From JAUVAV01 sp965371665 (lineage in GTDB: Bacteria; Oederibacteriota; JAAXVQ01; JAUVAV01): 38,766 bases of DNA. Positions 23,198-31,454 of this stretch are shown piece after piece; positions within the stretch are counted from its first letter, which is position 1; every line of letters begins with the position of its first letter. A program made the position numbers and the translations under genes. The stretch lies in NCBI GenBank assembly GCA_965371665.1, contig CBDUZI010000016.1:1-38766 (forward strand). The letters are read 5' to 3'. The notes under the pieces were generated by a model, which saw only the letters and a program-made list of their open reading frames with translations, was not told the origin of the DNA and ran no database searches.

Positions 23198-24139
23198 ATG
23201 GCCCCTCATTTGAGGCTTCCTCCAAAACTTTGTCCGGGAGACAGTGTCATGCTGGTTTCCCCGGCCTCCCCGCCGGCCGGTCCAAGACACGTGCTTGCGG
23301 CCCGGCAGGCGCTTAAACGGCTGGGGTTTAAAGTAATGGCAGGCCAGGCGGTTTTACGGCGTTACGGATACCTGGCCGGGAATGATAAGGAGCGCGCCCG
23401 TGATCTGGAAAACGCTTTCAGCAATCCTGCGATCAAGGGCATTTTCTGCACCCGGGGCGGATATGGAACCTCCCGTCTGCTGGAACATTTTGATCTCCGC
23501 CTGGCGCGCCGTCATCCCAAAATTCTAATTGGTTTTTCCGATATTACCTTATTGCATCTGGCCCTGCAATCAGCAGGATTAGTGAGCTTTTGGGGACCCA
23601 TGCCGGCCGCTTCCACCGGATTAAACGCGTTTTCCGCTTCCTGGCTCAGCCGGGCCGTAATGCAGCATGCGCCGCTCGGACGAGTGCCGCTCTCCCGCGG
23701 ATATAAAGCCGGCGTGCTGCGCCGGGGAAAAACCACCGGGAGGATGACAGGCGGGACCATCACCCTGCTGGCCGCGAGTTTGGGCACGCCTTATGAAGTG
23801 CAGACTAAAGGCCGGATTGTTTTTTTGGAAGAGATAGGTGAAGAACCGTACCGGATCGATAGAATGATTACCCAATTATTAGCCGCTGGAAAATTATCGG
23901 ATGCGGCGGGTATGGTCTTAGGAGTTTTCCGGGATTGCGCGCCCCGGCTCTTTCCCGGGAAGCGAGGCCTGTCATTAGAGGAAATGCTGATTGACCGCTT
24001 GCGTCCCCTGGGGATTCCAATATTTTCCGGCTTGGCCATAGGCCATACGGCTGATCAGGTTACCCTGCCGTACGGCGTTAAGGCCGGCATGGATGCCGGG
24101 AAGTGCTTGCTGGAAATCCTGGAGCCGGGTGTGAGATGA
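23198..24139 (+). CDS. ldcA: LD-carboxypeptidase (peptidase S66, LdcA/MccF family)
   Basis: 313 residues. LdcA removes the terminal D-Ala from murein tetrapeptides during wall recycling. The catalytic triad is visible: nucleophile S114 (IGFSDIT), Glu in FLEEIGEEPYRIDR (211/212) and H283 (IGHTADQ). The N-terminal GDSVMLVSPASP and TRGGYG (85-90) are family-typical. MccF-like immunity enzymes share the fold and cannot be excluded. It starts 1 nt after spmB without its own strong ribosome-binding site, suggesting coupling. A 7-bp hairpin (24136-24152) overlaps the stop. Confidence 0.9.
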   Translation: MAPHLRLPPKLCPGDSVMLVSPASPPAGPRHVLAARQALKRLGFKVMAGQAVLRRYGYLAGNDKERARDLENAFSNPAIKGIFCTRGGYGTSRLLEHFDLRLARRHPKILIGFSDITLLHLALQSAGLVSFWGPMPAASTGLNAFSASWLSRAVMQHAPLGRVPLSRGYKAGVLRRGKTTGRMTGGTITLLAASLGTPYEVQTKGRIVFLEEIGEEPYRIDRMITQLLAAGKLSDAAGMVLGVFRDCAPRLFPGKRGLSLEEMLIDRLRPLGIPIFSGLAIGHTADQVTLPYGVKAGMDAGKCLLEILEPGVR

Positions 24140-24164
24140 GGGGCTCCCTCATAGGAATTAAAGC

Positions 24165-24193
24165 TTGACAGAGCACAATGAGTAGGTTATTTT
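24165..24193 (+). promoter_or_regulatory. Promoter of tRNA-Ala
   Basis: A consensus TTGACA at 24165-24170, a 17-nt spacer and TATTTT at 24188-24193. Transcription would start near 24200, about 18 nt before the tRNA. Confidence 0.6.
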
Positions 24194-24217
24194 TTTAAAT
24201 CCGTAGGAATAATTGTC

Positions 24218-24293
<76 letters not shown>

Positions 24294-24303
24294 GATTAAT
24301 CAC

Positions 24304-24334
24304 CGGCGTTCCGTTTTTATGGGGCGCCGTTTTT
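24304..24334 (+). terminator. Terminator of tRNA-Ala
   Basis: CGGCGTTCC (24304-24312) pairs with GGGGCGCCG (24321-24329), including two G-U pairs, and is followed by TTTTT. It is positioned 11 nt after the tRNA. Confidence 0.75.
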
Positions 24335-24385
24335 ATATTTAATCATTTTTCACACTTGCCTTAGCCTGTTATCCCGGCGAAACAG

Positions 24386-24554
24386 GCTGTGTCATAATAG
24401 TTTTTCAGAAGCATTTATGTACTTTGTCATTCCGAACGTAGTGAGGAATCTCCACGAAAACGCTTAATTTAAAAGGGCGGTTGGAGATTTCTCGGCTGCG
24501 CCTCGAAATGACAAACTTGGTTAAATTGCTCAAAACCAGAGTTGTGACACAGCC
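24386..24554. repeat. MITE-like element, copy B, with 10-bp terminal inverted repeats
   Basis: 169 bp bounded by GGCTGTGTCA (24386-24395) and TGACACAGCC (24545-24554). Its reverse complement aligns along its length with 2461-2654, apart from a 26-bp extra module in that copy. Inside are a further palindromic pair (TGTCATTCCGAACGTAG and CTCGAAATGACA) and GGAATCTCC/GGAGATTTC. It has no coding capacity. It lies between tRNA-Ala and the amidohydrolase, and it adjoins a CCTGTT...AACAGG hairpin (24365-24386). Confidence 0.8.
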
Positions 24555-24613
24555 TGGAAAACCGGGATCCAGATGGATTTAGACAGTAATGAGATCGGCG
24601 GTAAACTTCAAAA

Positions 24614-25471
24614 TTGGAATCAGTGATTGATTTTCATGTACATGCTTTTCCTGATAACCTGGCGGCCAGAGTGGTTCCTCAATTGGCGGAGCGGGGCGGC
24701 GTCTGTCCAGTATATAATGGAACCATAAGCGGGCTACAACAAGCAATGCGCCAAAGTGGCATGACTTCCGCGGTTATTCAGCATATTGCCACTAAGCCCG
24801 GCCAGGTAAGGGCGATAAACCAGTGGTGCCGGGAATTAAAGGATCAATACGGGTTCTATTCTTTCGGCGCGCTTCATCCGGATATGTCAGCCGAAGAATT
24901 AGCGCAGCAGATTGTGTTTTTAAAAAGCCAGGGTATTCGGGGCGTAAAATTGCATCCGGAGTATCAGGACTTTTACCCGGATGAGGACCGGATGGAAGCG
25001 CTTTACCATCAGCTGGAAACCTCGGGATTGGCATTAATGATGCATGCCGGAGTTGATCTGTGTTTTGCCGGGGAACCCAAGGCTTCCCCGGCGCGTATTA
25101 TGCAAATTAATCAAGCGTTTCCAAGATTAAAATTAATTGCCGCTCATTTGGGCGGTTTCCGGATGTGGGATGAAGTAGAACGTTGTCTGATCGGAAGGCC
25201 GGTATGGCTGGATACGGCTTATTGCGCTGATGAATGTCCCGGACCCCGGTTATTGGAACTCGTGAGGGCGCATGGCGTTAAGCGCGTGCTTTTCGGCAGT
25301 GATGCGCCTTGGGGGAATCAGGCCGCGCACCGGGAATATCTCCGACAGGCCGGTTTTACCGCTGCGGAATTAAGTGCGATAGAGTACGGGAATGCGTGCG
25401 ATATGCTGGAGTTGGAAAGAGCCGGTTTCGCCATGCTTTCGCGCGTTGAGACGGATATAGAAAATAAATAA
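24614..25471 (+). CDS. Amidohydrolase_2-family metal-dependent hydrolase
   Basis: 285 residues, a TIM-barrel hydrolase. Motifs: HVH (8-10), VKLHPEYQDF (111-120), H144 (MMHAG), H178 (AAHLGG) and D230 (FGSDAPWG), all typical of the PF04909 family (ACMSD-like decarboxylases and hydrolases). The substrate is unknown. The start is uncertain: TTG at 24614 or GTG at 24623 both precede the DFHVH motif closely, and no good Shine-Dalgarno is seen. It stands between a repeat and the promoter of the ilv-leu genes and is probably transcribed separately. Confidence 0.85.
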   Translation: MESVIDFHVHAFPDNLAARVVPQLAERGGVCPVYNGTISGLQQAMRQSGMTSAVIQHIATKPGQVRAINQWCRELKDQYGFYSFGALHPDMSAEELAQQIVFLKSQGIRGVKLHPEYQDFYPDEDRMEALYHQLETSGLALMMHAGVDLCFAGEPKASPARIMQINQAFPRLKLIAAHLGGFRMWDEVERCLIGRPVWLDTAYCADECPGPRLLELVRAHGVKRVLFGSDAPWGNQAAHREYLRQAGFTAAELSAIEYGNACDMLELERAGFAMLSRVETDIENK

Positions 25472-25475
25472 TCAG

Positions 25476-25503
25476 TTGACTTTATTTAAAATGGTTTTAA
25501 TAT
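25476..25503 (+). promoter_or_regulatory. Promoter of the ilv-leu gene cluster
   Basis: TTGACT at 25476-25481, 16-nt spacer, TAATAT at 25498-25503, in an A/T-rich stretch. The leader to ilvD would be about 95 nt. It contains a 30-codon open frame, ATG at 25527 to TAA at 25619, overlapping the ilvD start. I see no T-box, attenuator terminator or clear run of Leu/Ile/Val codons. Confidence 0.5.
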
Positions 25504-25603
25504 ATCTTTTTAACTCTATTATTGTGATGGAAGGTTTAAATATTAGCCGTTTGTTAGAACATTATCGGCAAGGGCAGGGGCGACGAAAGCGAGGTTATAA
25601 GCT

Positions 25604-27265
25604 ATGCGCAGCGATGTAATGAAAAAAGGAGTGACCAAATCTCCGCATCGGTCACTATTTAAAGCCATGGGTTATACGGACGAAGAATTGCGCCGTCCGA
25701 TTATTGGCATTGCCAATTCCTTTAACGAGATTATTCCCGGCCATACGCATTTAAACCAGGTGGCAGCGGCGGTTAAAGCCGGTATCCGCATGGCCGGCGG
25801 CACTCCCATGGAATTCAATACTATCGGTATTTGCGATGGTATTGCCATGAACCATGAGGGCATGAAATATTCCCTCGTCACCCGGGAAATCATAGCTGAT
25901 TCAGTGGAAGCGGTAGCCAATGGAACGCCTTTTGACGGCCTTATTCTTCTGCCTAATTGCGATAAGATTATTCCGGGCATGATGATGGCCGCGGCCCGCT
26001 TAAATATTCCGGCTTTGCTGATTTCCGGCGGGCCGATGTTGCCCGGTGAATACCGCGGCCGGCGAATTGATTTGATTAAAGGGCCTTTTGAAGGCATGGC
26101 CCAGGCCTTGGCGGGTAAAATTTCCAAGGAGGAATTTCGCGCGATTGAGGACGCGGCCTGTCCGACTTGCGGGTCCTGTGCCGGATTATTCACCGCCAAT
26201 ACCATGAACTGCATGGCCGAAGCCCTGGGCTTGGCTCTGCCGGGGAATGGAACGGCTCCGGCTGTCTCGGCCGAGCGTATTCGTCTGGCGAAATTGGCGG
26301 GCGCAAAAATCATGCAGGCCGTGCGCAGCAGGTTAACGCCCTTAAAGATATTAACCTTGGCGGCTTTTCGCAATGCTATAGCCGTGGACGTGGCCATGGG
26401 AGGTTCAACCAATACAGTGTTGCATCTTCCGGCGATTGCGCATGAAGCCGGCTTAAAACTGGATTTGGAGGAATTCAACCGTCTTTCCAGGAAAACACCG
26501 CATCTGTGCAGCGTTAGCCCGGCCGGAGATCATTTTATGGTGGATATTCATCGGGCCGGTGGAGTACCGGCCGTGATGAAGACCCTGCTCTCCCGGGGCG
26601 TAATCGATTCTAAACTGCCTACGGTTACGGGCCAAACCGTGGCCGAGAACCTGAAAACCGCTAAAGTGGCGGATACCGAGGTTATACGTCCGCTGTCCAG
26701 ACCTTACCACCAATATGGAGGCCTGGCAGTTTTAAAAGGAAATATTGCTCCGGAAGGCAGTATAGTAAAGCAGTCAGCGGTTGCACCGGAAATGATGCAT
26801 AGCATATGCCGGGCCCGCGTCTTTAACAATGAAGATACCGCTTTCAAGGCGATTATGCAAGGCGAGATTCGGAAGGGCGATGTAGTGGTTATTCGCTACG
26901 AAGGTCCCCGGGGCGGTCCGGGTATGCGCGAAATGCTTTCACCGACCAGCTCCATCGCGGGTATGGGTCTGGATAAGCATGTGGCCTTAATCACGGACGG
27001 ACGTTTCTCAGGCGGAACCCGGGGAGCGGCTATCGGACATATCTCGCCCGAGGCGGCGGCCGGCGGACCGATTGCCGCGATTCGCGAAGGGGACAGGATA
27101 GAGATCGATATACCAAAATTGAAGATCAATTTATTGGTTTCAGACCAGGAATTAAAACAGCGCATGAAAGATATCAAACATCCGAAGCATAAAGTATATA
27201 AGGGAGTTTTAGGACGCTACGCCAGACTAGTGACCTCGGCAAATACCGGGGCCGTGTTGGAATAA
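25604..27265 (+). CDS. ilvD: Dihydroxy-acid dehydratase
   Basis: 553 residues. It dehydrates 2,3-dihydroxy acids to 2-keto acids in valine, isoleucine and leucine synthesis. Cluster ligands lie in NCDK (C119) and ACPTCGSCAG (C189/C192 region). The segment NSFNEIIPGHTHL has Gly-His where the [2Fe-2S] type has a Cys (PCNxH). This points to the E. coli-like oxygen-labile [4Fe-4S] type, in keeping with an anaerobe. The short MRSDVMKKG N-terminus supports the ATG at 25604, with GCGAGG about 10 nt upstream. It is the first gene of ilvD-ilvB-ilvN-ilvC-pssA-like-leuACD. Confidence 0.97.
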   Translation: MRSDVMKKGVTKSPHRSLFKAMGYTDEELRRPIIGIANSFNEIIPGHTHLNQVAAAVKAGIRMAGGTPMEFNTIGICDGIAMNHEGMKYSLVTREIIADSVEAVANGTPFDGLILLPNCDKIIPGMMMAAARLNIPALLISGGPMLPGEYRGRRIDLIKGPFEGMAQALAGKISKEEFRAIEDAACPTCGSCAGLFTANTMNCMAEALGLALPGNGTAPAVSAERIRLAKLAGAKIMQAVRSRLTPLKILTLAAFRNAIAVDVAMGGSTNTVLHLPAIAHEAGLKLDLEEFNRLSRKTPHLCSVSPAGDHFMVDIHRAGGVPAVMKTLLSRGVIDSKLPTVTGQTVAENLKTAKVADTEVIRPLSRPYHQYGGLAVLKGNIAPEGSIVKQSAVAPEMMHSICRARVFNNEDTAFKAIMQGEIRKGDVVVIRYEGPRGGPGMREMLSPTSSIAGMGLDKHVALITDGRFSGGTRGAAIGHISPEAAAGGPIAAIREGDRIEIDIPKLKINLLVSDQELKQRMKDIKHPKHKVYKGVLGRYARLVTSANTGAVLE

Positions 27266-27288
27266 AAGGAATCCCAGGGGGTTTTATT

Positions 27289-28968
27289 ATGAGCCAGGAA
27301 AGAACCGGCGCACAGATATTTGTGGATAGCTTGCTGCGGGAAGGAACCGATATTATTTTCGGTTATCCCGGGGGCGTTTTGCTTCCGATTTTTGATGCCT
27401 TGTATGATTCCAAATTGCGCGTTATTCTGCCTCGTCATGAACAAGGCGCGGCCCACATGGCAGACGGCTATGCCCGGGCGACCGGCCGGGTGGGAGTTTG
27501 TTTGGCAACCTCCGGCCCGGGCGCGACTAATCTGGTGACCGGGATTGCCACGGCCTACATGGATTCCATTCCCATGGTGGCGCTTACCGGCCAGGTGGTC
27601 AGCAGCATGATAGGTAATGACGCTTTTCAGGAAGTGGATATAACGGGCATTACCCGGCCGATTACCAAGCATAATTTTTTAATCAGGGATGTGAAAGATA
27701 TTGCGGACACCATACAGGAGGCTTTTTTCATTGCTTCAACCGGACGGCCGGGACCGGTTCTGGTGGACATTCCCAAGGATGTGACTACTGCGGTTTGCGT
27801 GCCGGAATACCGCGAAAAATCCGAGATCCGCGGTTACCGCCCCAACCTGGTGCCGCATCCCAACCAGATTAAAAAAGCTGCGGCTATGATTGCCGAGGCT
27901 AAGCAGCCCCTGATATACGCGGGCGGCGGAGTGATTTTAGCCAATGCCTCTAAAGAATTAAAGGAATTGGCAGAAAAAATCAATGCGCCGGTTACCCTTA
28001 CCTTAATGGGCCTGGGAGCTTTTCCCGGTATGCATGAAAATTTTATCGGCATGCTGGGAATGCATGGCACGCGGACGGCTAATTATGCCATGCAGGAAAG
28101 CGATGTGGTAATCGCAATCGGCGCGCGCTTTGATGATCGCGTGACCGGACGGGTTGAGCATTTTGCCTCCAATGCCAAGATAATTCATATTGACGTGGAT
28201 CCGGCCAGCATTTCCAAGGTTGTTTCCGTGGATGTGCCGATCGTAGGGGACGCCAAGCTGGCCCTGCAGGCCCTGCTCAAAGAAGTTGCTTCGCGGAAAT
28301 GCGATGAGTGGCAGTCCCGGGTCAGGGAATGGCAGAAGAAATTTCCCCTGGGTTATTCCCGGGAAGGCTCCAGCATAAAGCCTCAGATGGTGATAGAGAC
28401 TCTGAATAAGGTGGGAGGCCCGGATTTATTCCTGGCCACCGATGTGGGGCAGCACCAAATGTGGGCGGCCCAATTTTTCAAACTTGATAAGCCGCGGCAC
28501 TGGGCTTCTTCCGGAGGCTTGGGGACCATGGGTTACGGATTTCCCGCCGCCCTGGGAGCGCAGGCCGCATTGCCGGGCAAGCCCGTCGCAGTGGTGAGCG
28601 GGGACGGCAGTTTCCAAATGAACATGCAGGAACTGGCTACGGCCGTGGTTAATAAGCTTCCGGTAAAGGTGATTATTCTAAATAACGGTTACCTGGGCAT
28701 GGTGCGGCAGTGGCAGGAGTTATTTCACGGCAAGCGGTATTCCTCCACGGATATTGAAAGTTCTGTGAATTTTGTCAAACTGGCGGAAGCTTTCGGTGCG
28801 ACCGGGATTTCCGTCCAGGAGCCGGATCAGGTTGAACCGGCCCTGAAACGTGCCTTTGCCACTGAGGGGCCGGTAGTGGTTGACGTTCATGTGGCGCGGG
28901 AAGAAAATGTATGGCCCATGGTGCCGGCCGGAGCGCCGATTCATGAGATGATCGGGGAATTGGCGTAA
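27289..28968 (+). CDS. ilvB: Acetolactate synthase, large (catalytic) subunit
   Basis: 559 residues. It condenses two pyruvates, or pyruvate with 2-oxobutyrate, to acetohydroxy acids. The ThDP-binding Glu is E51 (PRHEQGAAHMADGYAR), and the C-terminal ThDP/Mg motif GDGSFQMNMQEL...NN lies around residues 437-465. The central FAD domain is present, including GARFDDRVTGR. This is the AHAS form rather than the catabolic ALS, as the adjacent regulatory subunit confirms. CAGGGGG precedes the ATG. An unusual 242-bp gap filled by palindromes separates it from ilvN. Confidence 0.97.
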   Translation: MSQERTGAQIFVDSLLREGTDIIFGYPGGVLLPIFDALYDSKLRVILPRHEQGAAHMADGYARATGRVGVCLATSGPGATNLVTGIATAYMDSIPMVALTGQVVSSMIGNDAFQEVDITGITRPITKHNFLIRDVKDIADTIQEAFFIASTGRPGPVLVDIPKDVTTAVCVPEYREKSEIRGYRPNLVPHPNQIKKAAAMIAEAKQPLIYAGGGVILANASKELKELAEKINAPVTLTLMGLGAFPGMHENFIGMLGMHGTRTANYAMQESDVVIAIGARFDDRVTGRVEHFASNAKIIHIDVDPASISKVVSVDVPIVGDAKLALQALLKEVASRKCDEWQSRVREWQKKFPLGYSREGSSIKPQMVIETLNKVGGPDLFLATDVGQHQMWAAQFFKLDKPRHWASSGGLGTMGYGFPAALGAQAALPGKPVAVVSGDGSFQMNMQELATAVVNKLPVKVIILNNGYLGMVRQWQELFHGKRYSSTDIESSVNFVKLAEAFGATGISVQEPDQVEPALKRAFATEGPVVVDVHVAREENVWPMVPAGAPIHEMIGELA

Positions 28969-29001
28969 TTTGTTGGGGCGGTTAAGTGAGGATAACAAGT
29001 T

Positions 29002-29109
29002 CCCCCCTTTTCAAAAAGGGGGGAGAGGGGGGATTTTTAAATTCCGGACTTCCAGGAAAAATGAATTACTATTAACAAATCCCCCTTTATCCCCCTTTTC
29101 CAAAGGGGG
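29002..29109. repeat. C5T3-family triple palindrome between ilvB and ilvN
   Basis: Three pairings: CCCCCCTTTT (29002-29011) with AAAAGGGGGG (29014-29023); GGGGGATTT (29028-29036) with AAATCCCCC (29077-29085); CCCCCTTT (29091-29098) with AAAGGGGG (29102-29109). The sequence units are those of 7582-7664, but the unit order is rearranged so the hairpins lie in series. It is inside a presumed operon. Confidence 0.7.
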
Positions 29110-29166
29110 AAGAGTTGTGTTGTTGCAGCAGTATTATAAAAATGGATAACGATATCTCTCTATAAC

Positions 29167-29181
29167 TGAGGGTTACCCTCA
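29167..29181. promoter_or_regulatory. 15-bp dyad upstream of ilvN
   Basis: TGAGGGT-T-ACCCTCA is a perfect inverted repeat, 30 nt before the ilvN start codon. It may be an operator or an mRNA hairpin near the ribosome-binding site. A TATAAA at 29135-29140 lies upstream, without a good -35. Confidence 0.3.
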
Positions 29182-29210
29182 ACAAAACAATATTATTTGG
29201 AGTGTGAATC

Positions 29211-29696
29211 ATGCGTCATACGCTGTCTGTTTTAGTTGAAAATAAATCTGGAGTGCTGGCGCGCGTCGCCGGCTTATTTTCCGGCCGGGGATTCAACATT
29301 ACAAGTTTAACCGTGGGCGAAACCGAGGATGCCAGCACTTCACGCATGACCATTGTTGTGGCGGGTGATGATGCCATCCTCGAGCAGATTACCAAGCAGT
29401 TAAATAAACTGGTTGATACGATTAAAATTTATGATTTTACCGGCGAGGTTCATCTGGAGCGTGAATTGGCCTTAATCAAGGTGCAGGCCGAGGTGCGGTG
29501 CCGTTCGGAAATTACCCAGTTAGTGGAAATATTTCGCGCGAAAATTGTGGATGTTTCCGAGAAAAGTTTTACTCTGGAGATTACCGGGACAGCGGATAAA
29601 GTGAATGCTTTTATTGAATTGCTCCGGCCCTTCGGGATTCGGGAGCTTATCCGTACCGGCACGGTCGCGATTGCCCGGGAGAAGAAGAAGAAATAA
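29211..29696 (+). CDS. ilvN: Acetolactate synthase, small (regulatory) subunit
   Basis: 161 residues. The N-terminal ACT domain (about 3-75, HTLSVLVENKSGVLARVAGLFSGRGFNI) binds valine for feedback inhibition. The C-terminal ALS_ss_C domain (about 82-155, with ELALIKVQ and FTLEITGTADKVNAFIELL) activates the large subunit. The length is normal. TTTGGAGTG precedes the ATG. ilvC follows after 19 nt. Confidence 0.97.
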   Translation: MRHTLSVLVENKSGVLARVAGLFSGRGFNITSLTVGETEDASTSRMTIVVAGDDAILEQITKQLNKLVDTIKIYDFTGEVHLERELALIKVQAEVRCRSEITQLVEIFRAKIVDVSEKSFTLEITGTADKVNAFIELLRPFGIRELIRTGTVAIAREKKKK

Positions 29697-29715
29697 AAAA
29701 CAGGAGGAAAACAGC

Positions 29716-30711
29716 ATGGCCACAATGTATTTTGACAAGGATGCGGATTTAAAAGTTCTGAAGGAAAAAACTATTGCAATCCTGGGATATGGCAGCCAGG
29801 GACATGCCCATGCGCTCAACCTTAAAGATACCGGTCTGAAGGTCATAGCCGGAGAGCTCAAGGATTCGCCAGCCTGGAAGGCCGCCCAGCAGAGCGGAGT
29901 AGAGGTAATGACCGCCGGGGAAGCCTGCCAGGCCGCGGATATCATGATGATGCTGGTTCCGGATCCGCTGCAGCCGCAGGTTTACCGGGAAGCGGTGGAA
30001 CCGAACCTCAAAGAGGGGAAGGCGATCGCGTTCGCACATGGTTTTAATATCCACTATACTCAGATTATACCGCCTCCCGCGATAGATGTATTTATGGTGG
30101 CGCCCAAAGGACCGGGTCATATGGTGCGCCGGGTTTATACGGAAGGGGGCGGAGTGCCGGCCCTGGTGGCGGTCCAGCAAAATGCCACGGGTGAGGCGCT
30201 GAAGATCGGTTTGGCATACGCCAAGGGCATCGGATGCACCCGGGCCGGAGTAATGGAGACAACTTTCCGCGATGAGACCGAGACTGACCTTTTCGGAGAG
30301 CAGTGCGTGCTTTGCGGCGGCCTGACCGAATTAGTTAAAGCCGGATATGAAACCCTGGTAGAAGCGGGGTATCAGCCCGAGAATGCTTACTATGAGTGTT
30401 TGCATGAGCTCAAGTTAATCATTGACCTAATGTATGAAAATGGTATTTCCGGCATGCGGCAGAGTATTTCCGAGACCGCCAAATATGGAGATATTACGCG
30501 GGGCAAGCGGATCATTACCGGGGAGACCCGCCAGGAGATGAAAAAAATTCTGAAGGAAATCCAAAGCGGTGAATTTGCGCGTGAGTGGATTCTGGAAAAC
30601 CAGGCCGGCCGGCCGGTATATAACGCCATTTTAAACCAGGAAGCCGGGCATCCGGTCGAGATAGTCGGCAAACAGCTGCGGAGTATGATGGGGTGGATCG
30701 CAAAAAAATAA
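29716..30711 (+). CDS. ilvC: Ketol-acid reductoisomerase (class I) with atypical cofactor loop
   Basis: 331 residues. It isomerises and reduces acetohydroxy acids. The Rossmann motif is GYGSQGHAHALNL (24-36). The Mg-binding DETETDLFGEQ segment and C-terminal knotted domain are intact. The loop after beta2 reads GELKDSPAW (46-54), where the family norm is close to GLRxGSxSW. The Arg and one Ser that contact the NADPH phosphate are replaced, and Glu and Asp appear, so NADH use is plausible. The start at 29716 is chosen because CAGGAGGAAA precedes it and the MATMYFDKDAD N-terminus is typical; earlier in-frame codons lie inside ilvN. Confidence 0.96.
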   Translation: MATMYFDKDADLKVLKEKTIAILGYGSQGHAHALNLKDTGLKVIAGELKDSPAWKAAQQSGVEVMTAGEACQAADIMMMLVPDPLQPQVYREAVEPNLKEGKAIAFAHGFNIHYTQIIPPPAIDVFMVAPKGPGHMVRRVYTEGGGVPALVAVQQNATGEALKIGLAYAKGIGCTRAGVMETTFRDETETDLFGEQCVLCGGLTELVKAGYETLVEAGYQPENAYYECLHELKLIIDLMYENGISGMRQSISETAKYGDITRGKRIITGETRQEMKKILKEIQSGEFAREWILENQAGRPVYNAILNQEAGHPVEIVGKQLRSMMGWIAKK

Positions 30712-31448
30712 AACAGACAATTCTTAAGCGGACCCGGAAGAGTGTAACCAAGGCTTCCCGGATTATGGCAAAACCCTGGCGGCGCAGCGTTCCATATATT
30801 TTTATGGGAACGGTGTTTATTCTGGGATTTTGCGCTCTCTTGCTGGTGGTTCAGGAAAAGCTGGCCCTGGCCGGCCGGGTGGTTCTGGTTGCGATGGTAT
30901 TGGCTGGAATTGAGTATCATTTCCGCAAATTTTCAGCCGGGCCGAGCAGCATGGAGGATGAATTTTCCGCGCTGAGCGATATTCTCTGTTTTACCGTGGT
31001 CCCGGGGTTTCTAATTTATGGGCTGGCTTTTCGCGGCTGGGGTACCCTGGGATTAATCGCCCTGTTTATTATTATTTTCGGGGGATTGAGCCGGCTCTCG
31101 CTTTACAAGATATATAATCCCATAACCGTGACGAGGGGTTTTATCGGGATTCCCTTAACCATTAACGCGGCCTTTATTTCCCTGGTAGCTCAGCTGGTGG
31201 AGCCGGGCGGCCTGGAGCCGGGATACCGGCTGGCGCTCCTGGCCGTGGTAATTGGCTTGACTTTTCTGACGGTAAGTACCATCCCTTATCCCAATCCAGC
31301 TGATCGGCCGGTTATCTTTTTACTGGTTCTGTTGGCCGTGGCGATGATATTTTTAGGCCCGACGGCTGCTAAGATAGCAACTTGGCTGCTGCTTGTGGGT
31401 GGGACGATTTATATAGTTGTCGCGCCGTTTGGAGCGAAGAAAGGGTAA
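30693..31448 (+). CDS. Degenerate PssA-like CDP-alcohol phosphatidyltransferase homologue
   Basis: 251 residues, several membrane helices. It aligns without large gaps to phosphatidylserine synthase of the PssA type (helix, LVAMVLAGIE, then LSDILCFTVVPGFLIYG). The catalytic pattern D-G-x2-A-R-x8-G-x3-D-x3-D reads E74-Y75, R78-K79, E88, S92 and D96 at the same spacing, so only the last Asp is kept. Catalysis by the usual mechanism seems unlikely. A pssA gene between ilvC and leuA is a known arrangement in some bacteria, often with psd, which is missing here. The GTG start at 30693 overlaps ilvC by 19 nt with GGAG upstream; a later ATG (30765) is possible. Confidence 0.8.
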   Translation: MDRKKIKQTILKRTRKSVTKASRIMAKPWRRSVPYIFMGTVFILGFCALLLVVQEKLALAGRVVLVAMVLAGIEYHFRKFSAGPSSMEDEFSALSDILCFTVVPGFLIYGLAFRGWGTLGLIALFIIIFGGLSRLSLYKIYNPITVTRGFIGIPLTINAAFISLVAQLVEPGGLEPGYRLALLAVVIGLTFLTVSTIPYPNPADRPVIFLLVLLAVAMIFLGPTAAKIATWLLLVGGTIYIVVAPFGAKKG

Positions 31449-31454
31449 ACCAGC

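Noticed and set aside
25672..26478. Long antisense frame opposite ilvD (268 codons)
   Set aside because: It is a shadow of the highly conserved ilvD reading frame, with no ribosome-binding site or recognisable domain.
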